Positions 35,456 to 45,807 are shown, counted from the first letter of the stretch. The stretch is 64,000 nt of DNA from Bacteroidales bacterium (GCA_017550655.1 JAFZOK010000013.1:124001-188000), one strand, 5' to 3'. The notes: generated by a model not told the origin, from the sequence alone. Translations and numbers: made by a program.

Positions 35456-38400
35456 CTAGAACAGAAGTCTGAGTCCGAACATCATACCCCAGGTTGAGCC
35501 TGTAGAAACCGTCTTCTTCCAGGAGTTTGAACTGTAGAAGTTCTCTACAACGCTCATCGGATCGTTGGCGGTTGCATTGGCGTTCAGCCTGAACTTAGGA
35601 ACTCCACCGGTGTTGTTGACGAAGGTCAGAGGGCGGAGGTTGTCGTAGCTCTGGTTGGTCATGCTCTTATAGGCACCCCACTTCTTGTTAAGAAGATTGC
35701 CAACATTCACGATATCCAGGCTGGCCTGGAGAGTGAATCTGCGGTTGGTTCCGAAATTGGAGAAGATATCCTGCATGATCTTGAAATCCCATCTGTTGTG
35801 CCAAGGAGCAACATAAGAGAATCTCTTTGCATACTGTCCCTTGTGCTTGCGCAGATACTTGGTGTCGTTAACATACTGCCAGAAGGTGGACTCTGCCAGA
35901 GAAGCAGGAACGGTAACCTTATGGGTAACACCGCTGGCGTCTTTCCAGTTGTAAGTGTAGTCAACGAAAGTTACATCCTTAGGATTTCCAGGGATGAACA
36001 TAAGGTCTGCGGTGTAGCCGTCCTTGTTCATATCGTTGGAGTAAGTCCAGTTGCATCTTCCCTGTGCGCTTCCGGTGTAGAGGAGGGAAACGGTGGTTGC
36101 AAAATGCTTAGCCCACTCGAACCTGTAGGAAATGTTACCCACTACCCTGTGAGGAACTGCAAAGTTGGAGTAGCTCAGCTCAGGATCGTTGAGGTAATTG
36201 ATAACAGGGTTGGAGCTCCATGCGGATGCTGCGGTAGAACCAGGGTTGGAAGTTACGTCCTTTGCAATAGTATAGGTGTAGGCGATGCTTCCGCTGAAAC
36301 CTCTGCTGGCGTTCTTGGTCAGCTGTGCGGTCAGGGAGTTCTGGAAGCCCTTGTTGGTGTTGGTAAGCAACATTGCACTGCCTACGCCGGCATTGATCTT
36401 CTGGGTTGTCCAGTAAGGCCTCATATCCGCTCCGCTATAGTAGCCTGCAGGGTACTCCATATTGATGTTCTTCTGCATTACGGCGTTGATATCCTTTGAG
36501 TAGATTTCCTCAAGGGTCAGGACCATATTGTAAGGAAGCTCAAAGTCAACGGCGATATTGCTTCTCCAAACCTGAGGCATACGGAACTTCTTGTCAACCT
36601 CGCAGAGAGCCGGGCTGTTAGGAAGCTTGCCAGGGGTCGTAGGCAGAAGAGTAGGATTTGCATCTATCTGCTTGCGGAAATCAGGATTGAAGGTAATGTG
36701 GTTGTCTGCCAGAGTCTTAAGGCTGGTGATGGTAACCTCAGGAGACTGGATCATACCGGAACCGTTAGGCTGGTTGGTGAACCAAACGAATGGAAGGAAT
36801 CCGGTGAACAGGCCTGTACCACCACGAACCTGGATACTGCGGTCGCCGAGAACGTCCCAGTTGAAGCCGATTCTAGGAGAGAAGGTAAATCTGCTCTTAG
36901 GCCACTTGCCGCTCTGGATGCTGTAGTTCTTCTCTGCAGTTCCGATTCCGTAGTGGTCTCTCCAGGAGTTGTTCCACTTGTTGAACTTGTATTCGTCAAC
37001 TGCCGCATTGGTCTCAAGATCGTTGAGATAGAGAGGAAGCTCAGCCCTGAGGCCGTAGGTCAGCTTGAAGTTGTCTGAAGGCTTCCACTCGTCCTGAGCG
37101 TACAGGGAAACCATTCCGAAGGTCAGCTCAACACCTGGCATCTCGCCTGCAGTGTAAGCGTACTGCAGACCGAAGGATGTAGGTGTAGCGCCTGCATAGA
37201 ATGCTTCCATACCGTCTGCATACTTGATACCGGTTGCAGGGTCAACAGTATTGTTGTAGTCGTACCTGTAGTAGGAAGTACCCTCTCTCATATAGTTGTT
37301 CTTGAAGTACAGCTGGTCGTAACCTGCACCTACGGTAATGTTGTGGTCGCCGAGGGAGAATGTCAGGTTATCCTTGAAAGTGAGGGTGTTGTTCTTTACA
37401 TCATTGTTGTATGAGAAGAGCTCGTATCCGAAGGACATGTACTGGTCTCCGCCCTTGTAGATATCAACGAACGGGAAGATGTCGGAATCGGAAGTTCTCT
37501 TGTCCTCGATCATTGTGTAGGAAGCCAGGAAATTGTTGGAAACCCTGCCCCAGTTGGAGTTCAACTCGGCGGTTATACTTCTAACCGTATTCTCGAATCC
37601 GTACCATGCGTTCTGGAATGATACTGCCTGAGCAGAGCTTCTTCCGGATCCTCTTGTGCCAGGAGCGGAGGTAGAGTTGGTCAGGTTGTCTGAAGTTCCT
37701 ACAACCTCGTTGTAACGGAGGGTGAACTTGCTGGCCTTGCTGATATTCCAGTCAATTCTTGCCAGGATCTTGTGGTTCTTCTCCTCAAAGTTGCGGAAGT
37801 TCTGATAAGGGCCTGCCTCATATCCGTAGGTAGAGAGCAGGTAGTCGTGCATTCTCTGAAGATCTGAAACCAGGGTTCTGGAAGTCTTGGTTGCCTGGTC
37901 TGCTGTTCCGGAAGTACCCGGCTCCCAAGCGCCTGAAGGCTTGGTGGTCTTTTCAAGCTCGCCGCTTATGAAGAAGAAGAGCTTGTCCTTAATGATAGGA
38001 CCGCCGAGGGTTACGCCAAAGGTCTGTGCCTTGGAATCGTGAGCACCTGCAACCTTGCTGTTTCCAACCTTGTCTCCAGTGAAGGATTTAGGCCTGAAAT
38101 AGGTATAGACGCTTCCGGTGAAACGGTTTGTACCGCTCTTGGTAACTGCGTTGATGGAAGCACCGGTGAACTGGCTCTGACGGATATCGAACGGTGCCAG
38201 GTTTACGGTAATTTCCTCGATTGCGTCCAGAGCGATAGGCTGTGCCTGTCCGCCAGGAAGAATCTGGGTGGTGCTAAGACCAAAGTTGTTGTTGAAAGCG
38301 GCACCGTCAATGGTAACGGTGTTCATTCTGTTGTCCCTGCCGCCGAAGGAAGTTCCGTTGGCCTGTGGAGTCAGCTTGGTGAAATCGGTGATACCCCTGC

Positions 38401-38860
38401 TGATGGAAGGGAGCTGGCGCAGCTGGGCAGTGCTGATGTTGGTGGAAGCACCATCCTTGTCTGAGTTCAGCATCGGATTTACTACACCGCCTTTTACAAC
38501 GATAGCGTCCAGAGCGACAGCCTGCTCGGTCATGGTGATGTTGCGGACGAAGTTCTCACCCAGTTTCAGGTAAGCTCCGTCTGTCTTTGCGTCAGCATAG
38601 CCGAGGAGAGTAGCTGTAACTTCATAAGGACCGCCGACTCTCATGTTAGGGATACGGTAGTTACCGTTGTTGTCGGTTGTAGAGTAGTACTTTGTTCCAG
38701 AAGGAGTGTGCGTGGCAATCACAGTTGCACCCGCAACAGCACTTCCGTCCTTTTCGGTTACCTTGCCGCTCATGGAGGATGTGGTAACCTGAGCGTAAAC
38801 GCTTGAGGCTACGAACATGCTCATAACCAGCAAGGCAAACAGCTTAATTGTTTTTTTCAT
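35456..38860 (-). CDS. TonB-dependent outer membrane receptor (Oar-like)
   Basis: 1134 aa. Signal peptide from the ATG at 38860 (MKKTIKLFALL) to VYAQV near 24; an upstream Met at 38968 adds 36 unrelated residues. Residues about 27-110 are a carboxypeptidase-regulatory-like beta-sandwich (GKVTEKDGSAVAGATV), then a plug domain (about 120-240, with TIDGAAFNN) and a beta-barrel ending in Phe. The shape is that of Oar/CirA-type receptors rather than SusC, and no susD partner is adjacent. Substrate unknown; adhesins and metal or peptide uptake have been suggested for relatives. Convergent with DUF4270, divergent from metK. Confidence 0.9.
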   Translation of the reverse strand: MKKTIKLFALLVMSMFVASSVYAQVTTSSMSGKVTEKDGSAVAGATVIATHTPSGTKYYSTTDNNGNYRIPNMRVGGPYEVTATLLGYADAKTDGAYLKLGENFVRNITMTEQAVALDAIVVKGGVVNPMLNSDKDGASTNISTAQLRQLPSISRGITDFTKLTPQANGTSFGGRDNRMNTVTIDGAAFNNNFGLSTTQILPGGQAQPIALDAIEEITVNLAPFDIRQSQFTGASINAVTKSGTNRFTGSVYTYFRPKSFTGDKVGNSKVAGAHDSKAQTFGVTLGGPIIKDKLFFFISGELEKTTKPSGAWEPGTSGTADQATKTSRTLVSDLQRMHDYLLSTYGYEAGPYQNFRNFEEKNHKILARIDWNISKASKFTLRYNEVVGTSDNLTNSTSAPGTRGSGRSSAQAVSFQNAWYGFENTVRSITAELNSNWGRVSNNFLASYTMIEDKRTSDSDIFPFVDIYKGGDQYMSFGYELFSYNNDVKNNTLTFKDNLTFSLGDHNITVGAGYDQLYFKNNYMREGTSYYRYDYNNTVDPATGIKYADGMEAFYAGATPTSFGLQYAYTAGEMPGVELTFGMVSLYAQDEWKPSDNFKLTYGLRAELPLYLNDLETNAAVDEYKFNKWNNSWRDHYGIGTAEKNYSIQSGKWPKSRFTFSPRIGFNWDVLGDRSIQVRGGTGLFTGFLPFVWFTNQPNGSGMIQSPEVTITSLKTLADNHITFNPDFRKQIDANPTLLPTTPGKLPNSPALCEVDKKFRMPQVWRSNIAVDFELPYNMVLTLEEIYSKDINAVMQKNINMEYPAGYYSGADMRPYWTTQKINAGVGSAMLLTNTNKGFQNSLTAQLTKNASRGFSGSIAYTYTIAKDVTSNPGSTAASAWSSNPVINYLNDPELSYSNFAVPHRVVGNISYRFEWAKHFATTVSLLYTGSAQGRCNWTYSNDMNKDGYTADLMFIPGNPKDVTFVDYTYNWKDASGVTHKVTVPASLAESTFWQYVNDTKYLRKHKGQYAKRFSYVAPWHNRWDFKIMQDIFSNFGTNRRFTLQASLDIVNVGNLLNKKWGAYKSMTNQSYDNLRPLTFVNNTGGVPKFRLNANATANDPMSVVENFYSSNSWKKTVSTGSTWGMMFGLRLLF

Positions 38861-38904
38861 AAAAATTAAAATATAAGGTTTTTGTTGTTGTTCAAATGAA
38901 CAAG

Positions 38905-38935
38905 CGAAAATACAAAATGCCAAAGACATTCCCAA
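38905..38935 (-). promoter_or_regulatory. Probable promoter of the TonB receptor gene
   Basis: On the minus strand TTG (38935-38933) and TATTTTCG (38912-38905) are 20 bases apart. The -7 box differs from consensus at one base. Leader about 40 bases. Confidence 0.45.
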
Positions 38936-38983
38936 CAAACATTCAAGGAAAAAAATACCCTTTTTCAAATAAATCGCAATTTG

Positions 38984-39015
38984 TTTGCTTAGTGTATAAA
39001 AATATGATACTTTTG
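38984..39015 (+). promoter_or_regulatory. Promoter of metK
   Basis: TTTG (38984-38987) and TACTTTTG (39008-39015) are 20 bases apart, a full consensus match. The transcript begins near 39020, just before the riboswitch. Confidence 0.8.
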
Positions 39016-39033
39016 CCGCCGATTATAAACACC

Positions 39034-39083
39034 GGTGGACGGATTTGACTGCTTGCAACCACGCTAAAAAATGCTAAAATCGT
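39034..39083 (+). ncRNA. SAM-II riboswitch aptamer
   Basis: The leader of metK contains the SAM-II pattern: GTGG (39035-39038) pairs with CCAC (39059-39062) enclosing GATTTGACTGCTTGCAA, followed by an A-rich linker and the GCTAAAA pseudoknot strand at 39073-39079. All conserved blocks of the class are present in order and spacing. SAM-II binds S-adenosylmethionine, the product of MetK, giving feedback control. Best known from alphaproteobacteria with some Bacteroidetes members. Confidence 0.88.
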
Positions 39084-39090
39084 ATCAGAC

Positions 39091-39122
39091 AAATCCTCCG
39101 CCACAAACGGAGATTTTTTATT
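39091..39122 (+). promoter_or_regulatory. Expression-platform hairpin covering the metK ribosome binding region
   Basis: CTCCG (39096-39100) pairs with CGGAG (39108-39112), extended by AAAT/ATTT, and is followed by a T-rich run before the ATG at 39125. The right arm includes GGAG, the only Shine-Dalgarno-like sequence, so the hairpin may hide it or act as a terminator when SAM is bound. Confidence 0.6.
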
Positions 39123-39124
39123 TT

Positions 39125-40393
39125 ATGGCATACCTGTTTACATCAGAATCGGTGTCCGAAGGACATCCTGATAAAGTTGCGGACCAGATATCGGACGCAA
39201 TACTGGACCAGTTCCTCATCCGGGATGAGGAGAGCAAGGTTGCTTGCGAGACTTTCGTGAGCACAGGCCTCGTGGTAATAGGAGGAGAAGTTAAAAGCGA
39301 GGCTTACGTGGACATTCAGAAGACAGCTCGCGACGTAATCAACAGCATCGGCTACACCAAGGCCGAATACAAGTTCGACGGCTCAAGCTGCGGAATCCTC
39401 TCCGCCCTTCACGAGCAGAGCCCGGACATCAACCGCGGAGTGGAGCGCAAGAAAGAGGAAGACCAGGGAGCAGGCGACCAGGGCATAATGTTCGGCTACG
39501 CTTGCCGAGAGACAGAAGACTTTATGCCTCTGCCTATCTGGCTGAGCCACAATCTTCTTGTTACGCTCGCCGATATACGCAAGAATACAAAGCTGATGCC
39601 TTACCTCAGGCCAGACGCCAAGAGCCAGTTCACCATTGAATACTCTGACGACCGCAAGCCAATCAAGGTCCACACCATAGTTCTTTCAACCCAGCACGAC
39701 GAGTTCGGCAAGGATGCCGAGATGCTCAAGAAGATAAGGGAAGACGTTCAGTCCATCCTTATCCCGAGGATGCTGAAAAAGATGCCCGAGAATATCAAGA
39801 AGCTCTTCAGCAAAGGCTATAAGCTCTATGTAAACCCTACCGGCAAATTTGTCATCGGAGGCCCTCACGGAGACACCGGCCTAACCGGAAGGAAGATAAT
39901 CGTGGATACATACGGCGGACGTGGAGCCCACGGTGGCGGCGCCCTCAGCGGCAAGGATCCGAGCAAAGTGGACCGCAGCGCAGCATACGCAGCCCGCTAC
40001 ATCGCCAAGAACCTGGTTGCCGCCGGAGTCTGCGACGAATGCCAGATCCAGATTTCATACGCCATCGGAGTGGCAAGGCCTCTGAGCATCTTCATCAACA
40101 CCTTCGGAACCTGCAAGGTTAAGAGAAACGGCAAGACTCTGACAAACGGCCAGATCGCCGAGGCAGTTGGCAAACTGTTCGACCTGCGCCCAGCCAAGAT
40201 CATAGAGAAATTCGGCCTCAAGAACCCTGTCTACGCCCCTTGCGCCGCCTACGGCCACATGGGAAGGAAGCCTTATGTTCAGGAAGTTACGCTACTCCGC
40301 GATGGCAAGAAGATACGCCGCAAAGTGCAGTTCTTCGGATGGGAACTGACAGACTCGGTAGGAAAGATCAGGAAGAATTTCGGCCTCAGTTAA
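39125..40393 (+). CDS. metK: S-adenosylmethionine synthetase
   Basis: 422 aa beginning [21 protein letters not shown], the canonical MetK start; a Met 18 codons upstream lies inside the riboswitch. Further motifs are [10 protein letters not shown] near 135-144, [14 protein letters not shown] near 245-258 and the Gly-rich [26 protein letters not shown] near 262. Makes SAM from methionine and ATP. Regulated by the SAM-II riboswitch in its leader. The last 8 bases overlap the end of mutS2 on the opposite strand. Confidence 0.97.
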   Translation: MAYLFTSESVSEGHPDKVADQISDAILDQFLIRDEESKVACETFVSTGLVVIGGEVKSEAYVDIQKTARDVINSIGYTKAEYKFDGSSCGILSALHEQSPDINRGVERKKEEDQGAGDQGIMFGYACRETEDFMPLPIWLSHNLLVTLADIRKNTKLMPYLRPDAKSQFTIEYSDDRKPIKVHTIVLSTQHDEFGKDAEMLKKIREDVQSILIPRMLKKMPENIKKLFSKGYKLYVNPTGKFVIGGPHGDTGLTGRKIIVDTYGGRGAHGGGALSGKDPSKVDRSAAYAARYIAKNLVAAGVCDECQIQISYAIGVARPLSIFINTFGTCKVKRNGKTLTNGQIAEAVGKLFDLRPAKIIEKFGLKNPVYAPCAAYGHMGRKPYVQEVTLLRDGKKIRRKVQFFGWELTDSVGKIRKNFGLS

Positions 40394-42890
40394 GGTCAAC
40401 AACAGTAATTCCGGCTCCGCCCAGGCGGACATCCTCGTCTTTGCAGCTGACTACGGACGGATTCGTCTTCAGCCACTTCCGGATTTCCTCCTTGAGGACT
40501 CCGGTACCTTTTCCGTGCAGTATCCTCACCCTTGAAGCACCAACCAGGGTGGCATCGTCTATGAATTTGGATACGCTCACCAGGGCCTCGTCAAGCCTCT
40601 GGCCGCGGATATCAATCTCATCCTTGAAAGAAAGCTTGCGCTTTGAAATGCTCTCGTCAATGTTTATGCTGTAGTTCCTCAGCGATGAGGCCGGCTTTGC
40701 TCCGCCCTGATTCTGGAATTCTTTGTTTGATATGACGGTCAGACTGTCTTTCTTGACGCGGCTTGTGATGTCTCCAACGGAAATTGTAACGTTCCTGCCC
40801 TCGATCTTCATCACTTCCCCTATCAGGCCGCTACCCTCTACCTTGACCTTTGCGCCGACCTCAAGAGTCAGTTTCTTCGGTTCTTCCTTCTTGGTTTCTG
40901 GCTGCTGGTGTTCACGGCGAGCCTTTCGCTGAGCCTGGCGTTCCTTCCTTTCCTGCAAAGACTTCATCTTCGCCTCGATCTTGAGATCACGGTCGCTGAG
41001 CTCTCCCTCCTGGATTTTCTGCCCGGCATCCTTCAGGGCCTGGCGGGCCTGCTTGGTGGCCTCCTTCTCCGCCTGAGCCTCCTTTATCTTCTTGATGGTG
41101 GATTCCACCTTCCTGTTTGCCTCGGCGATGATTCTCTGGGCCTCCTCCTTTGCCTCCTCGATTATCTGCTTTTTGGTCTGGCGGATCTCCGAGAGTTCCT
41201 TGGAATATTTCTCGGTGACTGACTCCAGAGTCTTGTCCGTGTTGCGGATACGCGCCAGCTTCTCGTCCAGCTTGCGGCGGTTACGGGAGATTGTGCGGAG
41301 CTGCTTTTCAAGGTCGATGAAATCCTCTCCGGCCTTTTCCTCGGCCCTTTTCACGATATGCTCCGGAAGCCCCATCTTCCTTGCCAGGTCAAAGGCGAAG
41401 GAATTGCCCGGAACCCCAATCTCCAGCTTGTAGAGCGGAGCTATATTCACGCTGTCGAACAGCATCGCACCGTTGATAACGCCCTTGCTTCCTTCGGCAT
41501 AGACTTTCAGGTTTGTATAGTGGGTTGTAATCACCCCGTATGTTCCCCTTTCCTCCAGTTCCTCCAGAATAGTCTGGGCGATAGCGCCTCCCGCTGCAGG
41601 CTCCGTTCCGCTGCCGAACTCGTCAATGAGCACCAGCGTGCTGGAAGAAGCTGCCTTGAGCAGATTCCTCATATTCAGCAGATGGGAACTGTAGGTGGAA
41701 AGGTCGTTCTCCATGCTCTGCTGGTCTCCGATGTCTATCAGTATGTTGTCAAATACAGGGAACTCGCTCTTCTGGTTGCAGGAAGTAGGCATTCCCCACT
41801 GGAACATATACTGAAGTATGCCCACCGTCTTAAGCGCCACGGACTTTCCGCCGGCATTCGGACCTGATATCACAAGTATGTGCTTGTCTTTTGTAAGGAT
41901 GAGGTCTGTCGGAACAATCTTCTTGCCCTCCCTTGTCAGTGCAGACTCCAGGAGAGGATGCCTTCCCTCATATATCCTCAGCGATCCGTCCTCCGACAGA
42001 ACCGGCATTCCTGCCCTCATTCCGCCTGCACACTCAGCCTTGGCACGTATGAAATCCACCTCGCCGATGAACCTCGCCCCGTCCATAAGTTCCGGAATGT
42101 AAGGGCGGAGGAAATCCGTGAACTCCATCAGAATACGGGCAATCTCCCTCTGGCGGTCAAAAGTAAGGCGGCGGATGCGGTTATTGAGCTCCACCACCTC
42201 CATAGGCTCGATGAAGAACGTCTTTCCGCTGGCGGAAGCGTCCTGCACAATGCCGGGAATGCTTCTCTTGCTGGTGGCGTTTACCGGAATCAGCATCTTT
42301 CCGTCACGCACGGAAATCGTGGCGTCCTCATCCGCAAGATTATCCGCCTTGGCCTTTTTCAGAATCGACTCTATCCTGCGGCTTACGGAACTCTGGGCCT
42401 GGCGCAATTCTGAAGAAATCTTGTGAAGCTCAGCCGATGCAGTATCTTTTACAATTCCGTTCTTGTCCAGGATGGAATCAATCCTTGCAGTAACAGTCGG
42501 ATAATACTGAACAGGAATTGCCAGAGCCTTGAGGAACGGATATTTTTCCTCCTTCGTGGAAGAAAGGAAAGAAGTCACGGCCCTGAGGTTCCCCATAAAA
42601 TCGGCGAGCTTGGTCATATTCTCCACTGAAATGGAGCTGCTCTCCTTCTTCAGGCTCGGGAGAAAACCGGTGCAGTCCGTAAAGCCTCCCTGCGGAAACT
42701 TGGTCTCCATAATGGAGATCTGAATCATCTCGTCCACCAGATGCTGCCGGCGGAGGATTTCTTCAGGGTCGGTAGAAATAGCTTCTTCCTCAGCCCTTTG
42801 CGATGCGTATAAGGTTGAGCAGCGGCCCTTCACCCGTTCTCTGACAAAGCCGAATCCTATCTTGTTTTCCAGTAAGGCGGTATCTTTCAT
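40386..42890 (-). CDS. mutS2: MutS2 family protein
   Basis: 834 aa. Walker A GPNAGGKS near 342-349, Walker B with [13 protein letters not shown] near 415-427, a long coiled coil (about 520-640, Glu/Lys/Arg-rich), a KOW-like beta segment and a C-terminal Smr nuclease domain with [11 protein letters not shown] near 755 and HGKGTGVL near 792. MutS2 suppresses recombination and, in other bacteria, rescues collided ribosomes; Smr cuts nucleic acid. It follows the PHP phosphatase gene by 11 bases and is tail-to-tail with metK. Confidence 0.95.
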   Translation of the reverse strand: MKDTALLENKIGFGFVRERVKGRCSTLYASQRAEEEAISTDPEEILRRQHLVDEMIQISIMETKFPQGGFTDCTGFLPSLKKESSSISVENMTKLADFMGNLRAVTSFLSSTKEEKYPFLKALAIPVQYYPTVTARIDSILDKNGIVKDTASAELHKISSELRQAQSSVSRRIESILKKAKADNLADEDATISVRDGKMLIPVNATSKRSIPGIVQDASASGKTFFIEPMEVVELNNRIRRLTFDRQREIARILMEFTDFLRPYIPELMDGARFIGEVDFIRAKAECAGGMRAGMPVLSEDGSLRIYEGRHPLLESALTREGKKIVPTDLILTKDKHILVISGPNAGGKSVALKTVGILQYMFQWGMPTSCNQKSEFPVFDNILIDIGDQQSMENDLSTYSSHLLNMRNLLKAASSSTLVLIDEFGSGTEPAAGGAIAQTILEELEERGTYGVITTHYTNLKVYAEGSKGVINGAMLFDSVNIAPLYKLEIGVPGNSFAFDLARKMGLPEHIVKRAEEKAGEDFIDLEKQLRTISRNRRKLDEKLARIRNTDKTLESVTEKYSKELSEIRQTKKQIIEEAKEEAQRIIAEANRKVESTIKKIKEAQAEKEATKQARQALKDAGQKIQEGELSDRDLKIEAKMKSLQERKERQAQRKARREHQQPETKKEEPKKLTLEVGAKVKVEGSGLIGEVMKIEGRNVTISVGDITSRVKKDSLTVISNKEFQNQGGAKPASSLRNYSINIDESISKRKLSFKDEIDIRGQRLDEALVSVSKFIDDATLVGASRVRILHGKGTGVLKEEIRKWLKTNPSVVSCKDEDVRLGGAGITVVDLN

Positions 42891-42901
42891 TTCTTCCTGT
42901 T

Positions 42902-43711
42902 TTAATAGAGCACTGGACTCCGGTTCTCAAAATACGTCAGGCGCGGAAAACCGCATTTGGCGCAAATCTCTGCAAAAGTTTCAAACTTGTCGCAGAGCCT
43001 TCCGGAATCGTGGGAATCGCTTCCCAGAGTCACGAACTCCCCGCCCAGTTCCCTGAAACGGCGGAGAATACTTTCATCCAGGACCTGCAGATGCTCTCCG
43101 TGGAGGTCGTATGTCTTGGTGTTGATTTCCAGAGCCTTGCCGTTTTCAGCCAAAAACTTCAGAAGCGTATCCAGTTCGTCCGGAAAATCCGCATAGCGGA
43201 TATCCCTTACTTCATACGGAGCGTAGCGGGCCACATAGTCAAAGTGCCCGATGATGTCGAAGTCCCCGAAAGCCTTTGCCGTTTCAAAAACCAGCTGAAG
43301 CACTCTGGAATAAGCCTGGCGGAAATCCTTTCCCTCGTAGTAGTTTCCATAATACGGATCTTCCCCGTCTACAAAATGTATGGAGGCTATTATCTGGTCA
43401 AATGAATGCCCCGCAACATATTCACGCGAATGTTCCAAGTTCTCCGGAGTGAGCCCTATCTCTATGCCTTTGAGAATCTTGCATCCCCCATCCGGGAAAA
43501 CTTCCAGTGTCTGCTTTTCTATTTCTTTCTGCTGGGCCTCTATGCTGAACTCGAACAGTCCCGGATTCCTCGGAGCGTCCAGATCCAGATGATCCGTAAG
43601 GCAAATTCCGCCCGCTCCCGCCTTTTTTGCCTGGATGAGAAGATCCCTTACCGTGGCCTTGCTGTCGGGAGAAAACTCGGAATGTGTGTGCGTATCAACA
43701 AAAAAGCTCAT
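42902..43711 (-). CDS. PHP-family histidinol-phosphatase-like protein
   Basis: 269 aa with PHP metal ligands: DTHTHSEFSPD near 6-16, CLTDHLD near 37-43, GIEIGLT near 82, IASIHFVD near 107, GHFDYVARY near 154 and GSDSHDSG near 232. Closest to HisK-type histidinol phosphatases (HisJ family), though PHP proteins also act as nucleases or exopolysaccharide phosphatases. Not beside other his genes; it heads a two-gene unit with mutS2. Confidence 0.8.
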   Translation of the reverse strand: MSFFVDTHTHSEFSPDSKATVRDLLIQAKKAGAGGICLTDHLDLDAPRNPGLFEFSIEAQQKEIEKQTLEVFPDGGCKILKGIEIGLTPENLEHSREYVAGHSFDQIIASIHFVDGEDPYYGNYYEGKDFRQAYSRVLQLVFETAKAFGDFDIIGHFDYVARYAPYEVRDIRYADFPDELDTLLKFLAENGKALEINTKTYDLHGEHLQVLDESILRRFRELGGEFVTLGSDSHDSGRLCDKFETFAEICAKCGFPRLTYFENRSPVLY

Positions 43712-43773
43712 GCAAAAGGGTAAATTTTACCGTTTGGCGTGCAAAATTACTTATTTCTTGCAAACTTTCCCGA

Positions 43774-44508
43774 ATGAAGCTGAAAGAGAGACTGAAAAAA
43801 GACTTCCGCCTATGGGCCCGCAGCCTTGCGGACTTGTTCCTGAAAAGGGAATGCATCTGCTGCGGCAGACTTCTGGAAGCCTTCGAAAGCGATGTGTGCA
43901 CATTCTGCCTTGCGGAACTGCCGTCTTCCTTCACCTGGACCTCGGAAGAATCCCCCGCGGACAAGACATTCTGGGGAAGAACGCGCATAGAGAAAGTGAC
44001 CAGCCTTTTCCTCTACAACGGCAAATACCGCAACCTGGTGTATTCCATAAAGTATGGCGGCAATATCCGCCTCGGCACAAGGCTCGGCCGCATGCTAGGA
44101 GAAGTTATCGCCGAGGAAGATATAGACTTTATTGTTCCTGTTCCCCTGCATCCGCGCAAGAAGTGGAAAAGGGGCTACAACCAGTCTGAAGAAATCGGGC
44201 GTGGCATTCTTCTGGAGTTGAGAGAAAAGAGCCCTGACGTAAAGATGGAAAAGCGGCTTCTGAAAAGGAAGGATTTCACCCCCACACAGACAAGGAAAGA
44301 CAGGGCGGACCGCTGGACAAATGTGCGGGACGCTTTTCGGGTAAACCTTAAAAGGGCAAAAGCTCTCGCTGGAAACGGAAAGGTTCCAAAGATCCTGATT
44401 TGCGATGACGTTTTGACTACCGGAGCAACTCTTGACGCCTGCGCCAGCCTTCTGCACGAAGCCATCAACTGCAGAATCAGCATCGCGACCCTGGCCTACG
44501 TCCCTTAG
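43774..44508 (+). CDS. ComF family phosphoribosyltransferase-like protein
   Basis: 244 aa. N-terminal cysteine pairs (CICCG near 27-31 and CTFC near 43-46) form the zinc ribbon of ComF; the PRPP-binding signature ICDDVLTTGATL lies near 210-221. ComF/GntX proteins are linked to DNA uptake in naturally competent bacteria but are also found in species with no known competence. The ATG at 43774 gives the standard start; one at 43684 lies in the divergent gene region. cdaA follows after 46 bases. Confidence 0.88.
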   Translation: MKLKERLKKDFRLWARSLADLFLKRECICCGRLLEAFESDVCTFCLAELPSSFTWTSEESPADKTFWGRTRIEKVTSLFLYNGKYRNLVYSIKYGGNIRLGTRLGRMLGEVIAEEDIDFIVPVPLHPRKKWKRGYNQSEEIGRGILLELREKSPDVKMEKRLLKRKDFTPTQTRKDRADRWTNVRDAFRVNLKRAKALAGNGKVPKILICDDVLTTGATLDACASLLHEAINCRISIATLAYVP

Positions 44509-44524
44509 TTTCATCCGTTTTTAT

Positions 44525-44532
44525 TACATTTG
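44525..44532 (+). promoter_or_regulatory. -7 element for cdaA
   Basis: TACATTTG, 23 bases before the cdaA ATG at 44555. No strong -33 box. Confidence 0.35.
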
Positions 44533-44554
44533 CCGGCGGAAAAGATTGCCGGTT

Positions 44555-45340
44555 ATGCTGGATTTCATCAACATACATTGGATAGACATCATAGACATCC
44601 TGCTTGTGGGGCTGCTCATCTATCAGATTTACAAACTGATACGCGGAACGGCCGCTATGAGCATATTCATCGGCATCATCATCCTGTATTTCATCTGGCT
44701 GGTGGTCAAGACTCTCCACATGGAACTCCTGAGCGCCATTATGGGACAGGTTCTGGGAGTTGGAGTGCTGGCCCTGATCATAATCTTCCAGCAGGAAATC
44801 CGCAGGTTCCTCATCCATCTGGGCAACAACTCTTTCCACCGCAACAGCAACTTCCTTACCCGCACGCTCTTCGGCAGCAACAGCAAGACCGTTTCTCTGG
44901 CAACTTTGGACGAGCTCACCCAAGCCGTAAGGAAAATGGCCGAAACCAAGACCGGAGCCCTCATAGTGATGACGCACCGCTCTCCCCTGGAAAGTGTTAC
45001 TGAAACCGGAGACAGGATAGACGCCACCATCAACCGCAGGCTCATAGAAAACCTTTTCTTCAAGAATTCCCCTCTTCACGACGGAGCCCTGGTTATGGAC
45101 ACTAACCGCCTGATTGCGGCAAGATGCACCCTCCCGATTTCCGAGAACCAGAACATTCCTGCCAATTACGGAATGCGCCACAGGGCAGCCGTAGGCATAA
45201 CGGAACAGTCGGACGCCACGGCAATCGTGGTCTCCGAGGAAACGGGGGAAATATCATTTGTAAAAGACGGGGAAATCAAGACCATCAGCTCCATCACGGA
45301 GCTAAGGCTTGCTATTGAGAATTCTTACTCTGCTTCTTGA
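44555..45340 (+). CDS. cdaA: Diadenylate cyclase CdaA (c-di-AMP synthase)
   Basis: 261 aa with three N-terminal membrane helices (about 12-75) and a cytoplasmic DAC domain carrying PLHDGALV near 168-175 and MRHRAAVG near 204-211, the two catalytic motifs. Makes cyclic di-AMP, which controls osmolyte uptake and wall homeostasis. The usual regulator gene cdaR is not adjacent, as is typical in Bacteroidetes. The ATG at 44555 starts the first membrane helix. Its 3' end overlaps the convergent next gene by 29 bases. Confidence 0.95.
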   Translation: MLDFINIHWIDIIDILLVGLLIYQIYKLIRGTAAMSIFIGIIILYFIWLVVKTLHMELLSAIMGQVLGVGVLALIIIFQQEIRRFLIHLGNNSFHRNSNFLTRTLFGSNSKTVSLATLDELTQAVRKMAETKTGALIVMTHRSPLESVTETGDRIDATINRRLIENLFFKNSPLHDGALVMDTNRLIAARCTLPISENQNIPANYGMRHRAAVGITEQSDATAIVVSEETGEISFVKDGEIKTISSITELRLAIENSYSAS

Positions 45341-45743
45341 GTTCGGATTTTAGATACCACTTTCCGTCTTTGCCCTTCTTGTAGTCCTTGCCCTTGCCAA
45401 TGTGGCGGAGGTATCCAATGTACTGCTGCTCGTCCAGGACCTTCTTCATGGCCGCCATGTTTTTCTGCTGCCACTGCTCGTTTACTGTGCGGTAAGTTTC
45501 AGGATCCTGCATTCCGGACCTCTGCAAATCCTCCATTGCCGCCATCACTCCAACATAGTTTGCGGTCAGAATGGAATCTACATAAAACTCCTGGGAATCT
45601 GTCAGATTGAGTTTCTTTACCAGAGCCTTGGTGTCTTTTTGTGCTATTTCTTCAGGTGTTGGCTGCTTGTCGTTCTGCGCAAAAGAAGACACGGTCCCCA
45701 GCGACAGGAAGAATATTGCCGTAAGAACAAGAATCTTTTTCAT
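45312..45743 (-). CDS. Small exported protein, possibly Spy/CpxP-like
   Basis: 143 aa with a clear signal peptide (MKKILVLTAIFF to SFAQN near 22). The mature part is helical and charged, with LNLTDSQEFYVDSIL and a Gln/Met-rich helix, ending in a basic segment. Such short periplasmic helical proteins resemble Spy/CpxP-type chaperones, but no LTxxQ motif pair is complete, so the function is open. The ATG at 45743 is preferred over 45794, which would put 17 residues before the signal peptide. Confidence 0.7.
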   Translation of the reverse strand: MKKILVLTAIFFLSLGTVSSFAQNDKQPTPEEIAQKDTKALVKKLNLTDSQEFYVDSILTANYVGVMAAMEDLQRSGMQDPETYRTVNEQWQQKNMAAMKKVLDEQQYIGYLRHIGKGKDYKKGKDGKWYLKSELKKQSKNSQ

Positions 45744-45807
45744 ATCGAAATTTAGTATCTTTACTTCGCTTAATGCAAAAATAATGCGAAACAAAGTTAA
45801 TGAAATT

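Noticed and set aside
39071-39124. Longer metK start at 39071
   Set aside because: This ATG is part of the SAM-II aptamer and would add 18 residues before the conserved MetK N-terminus.
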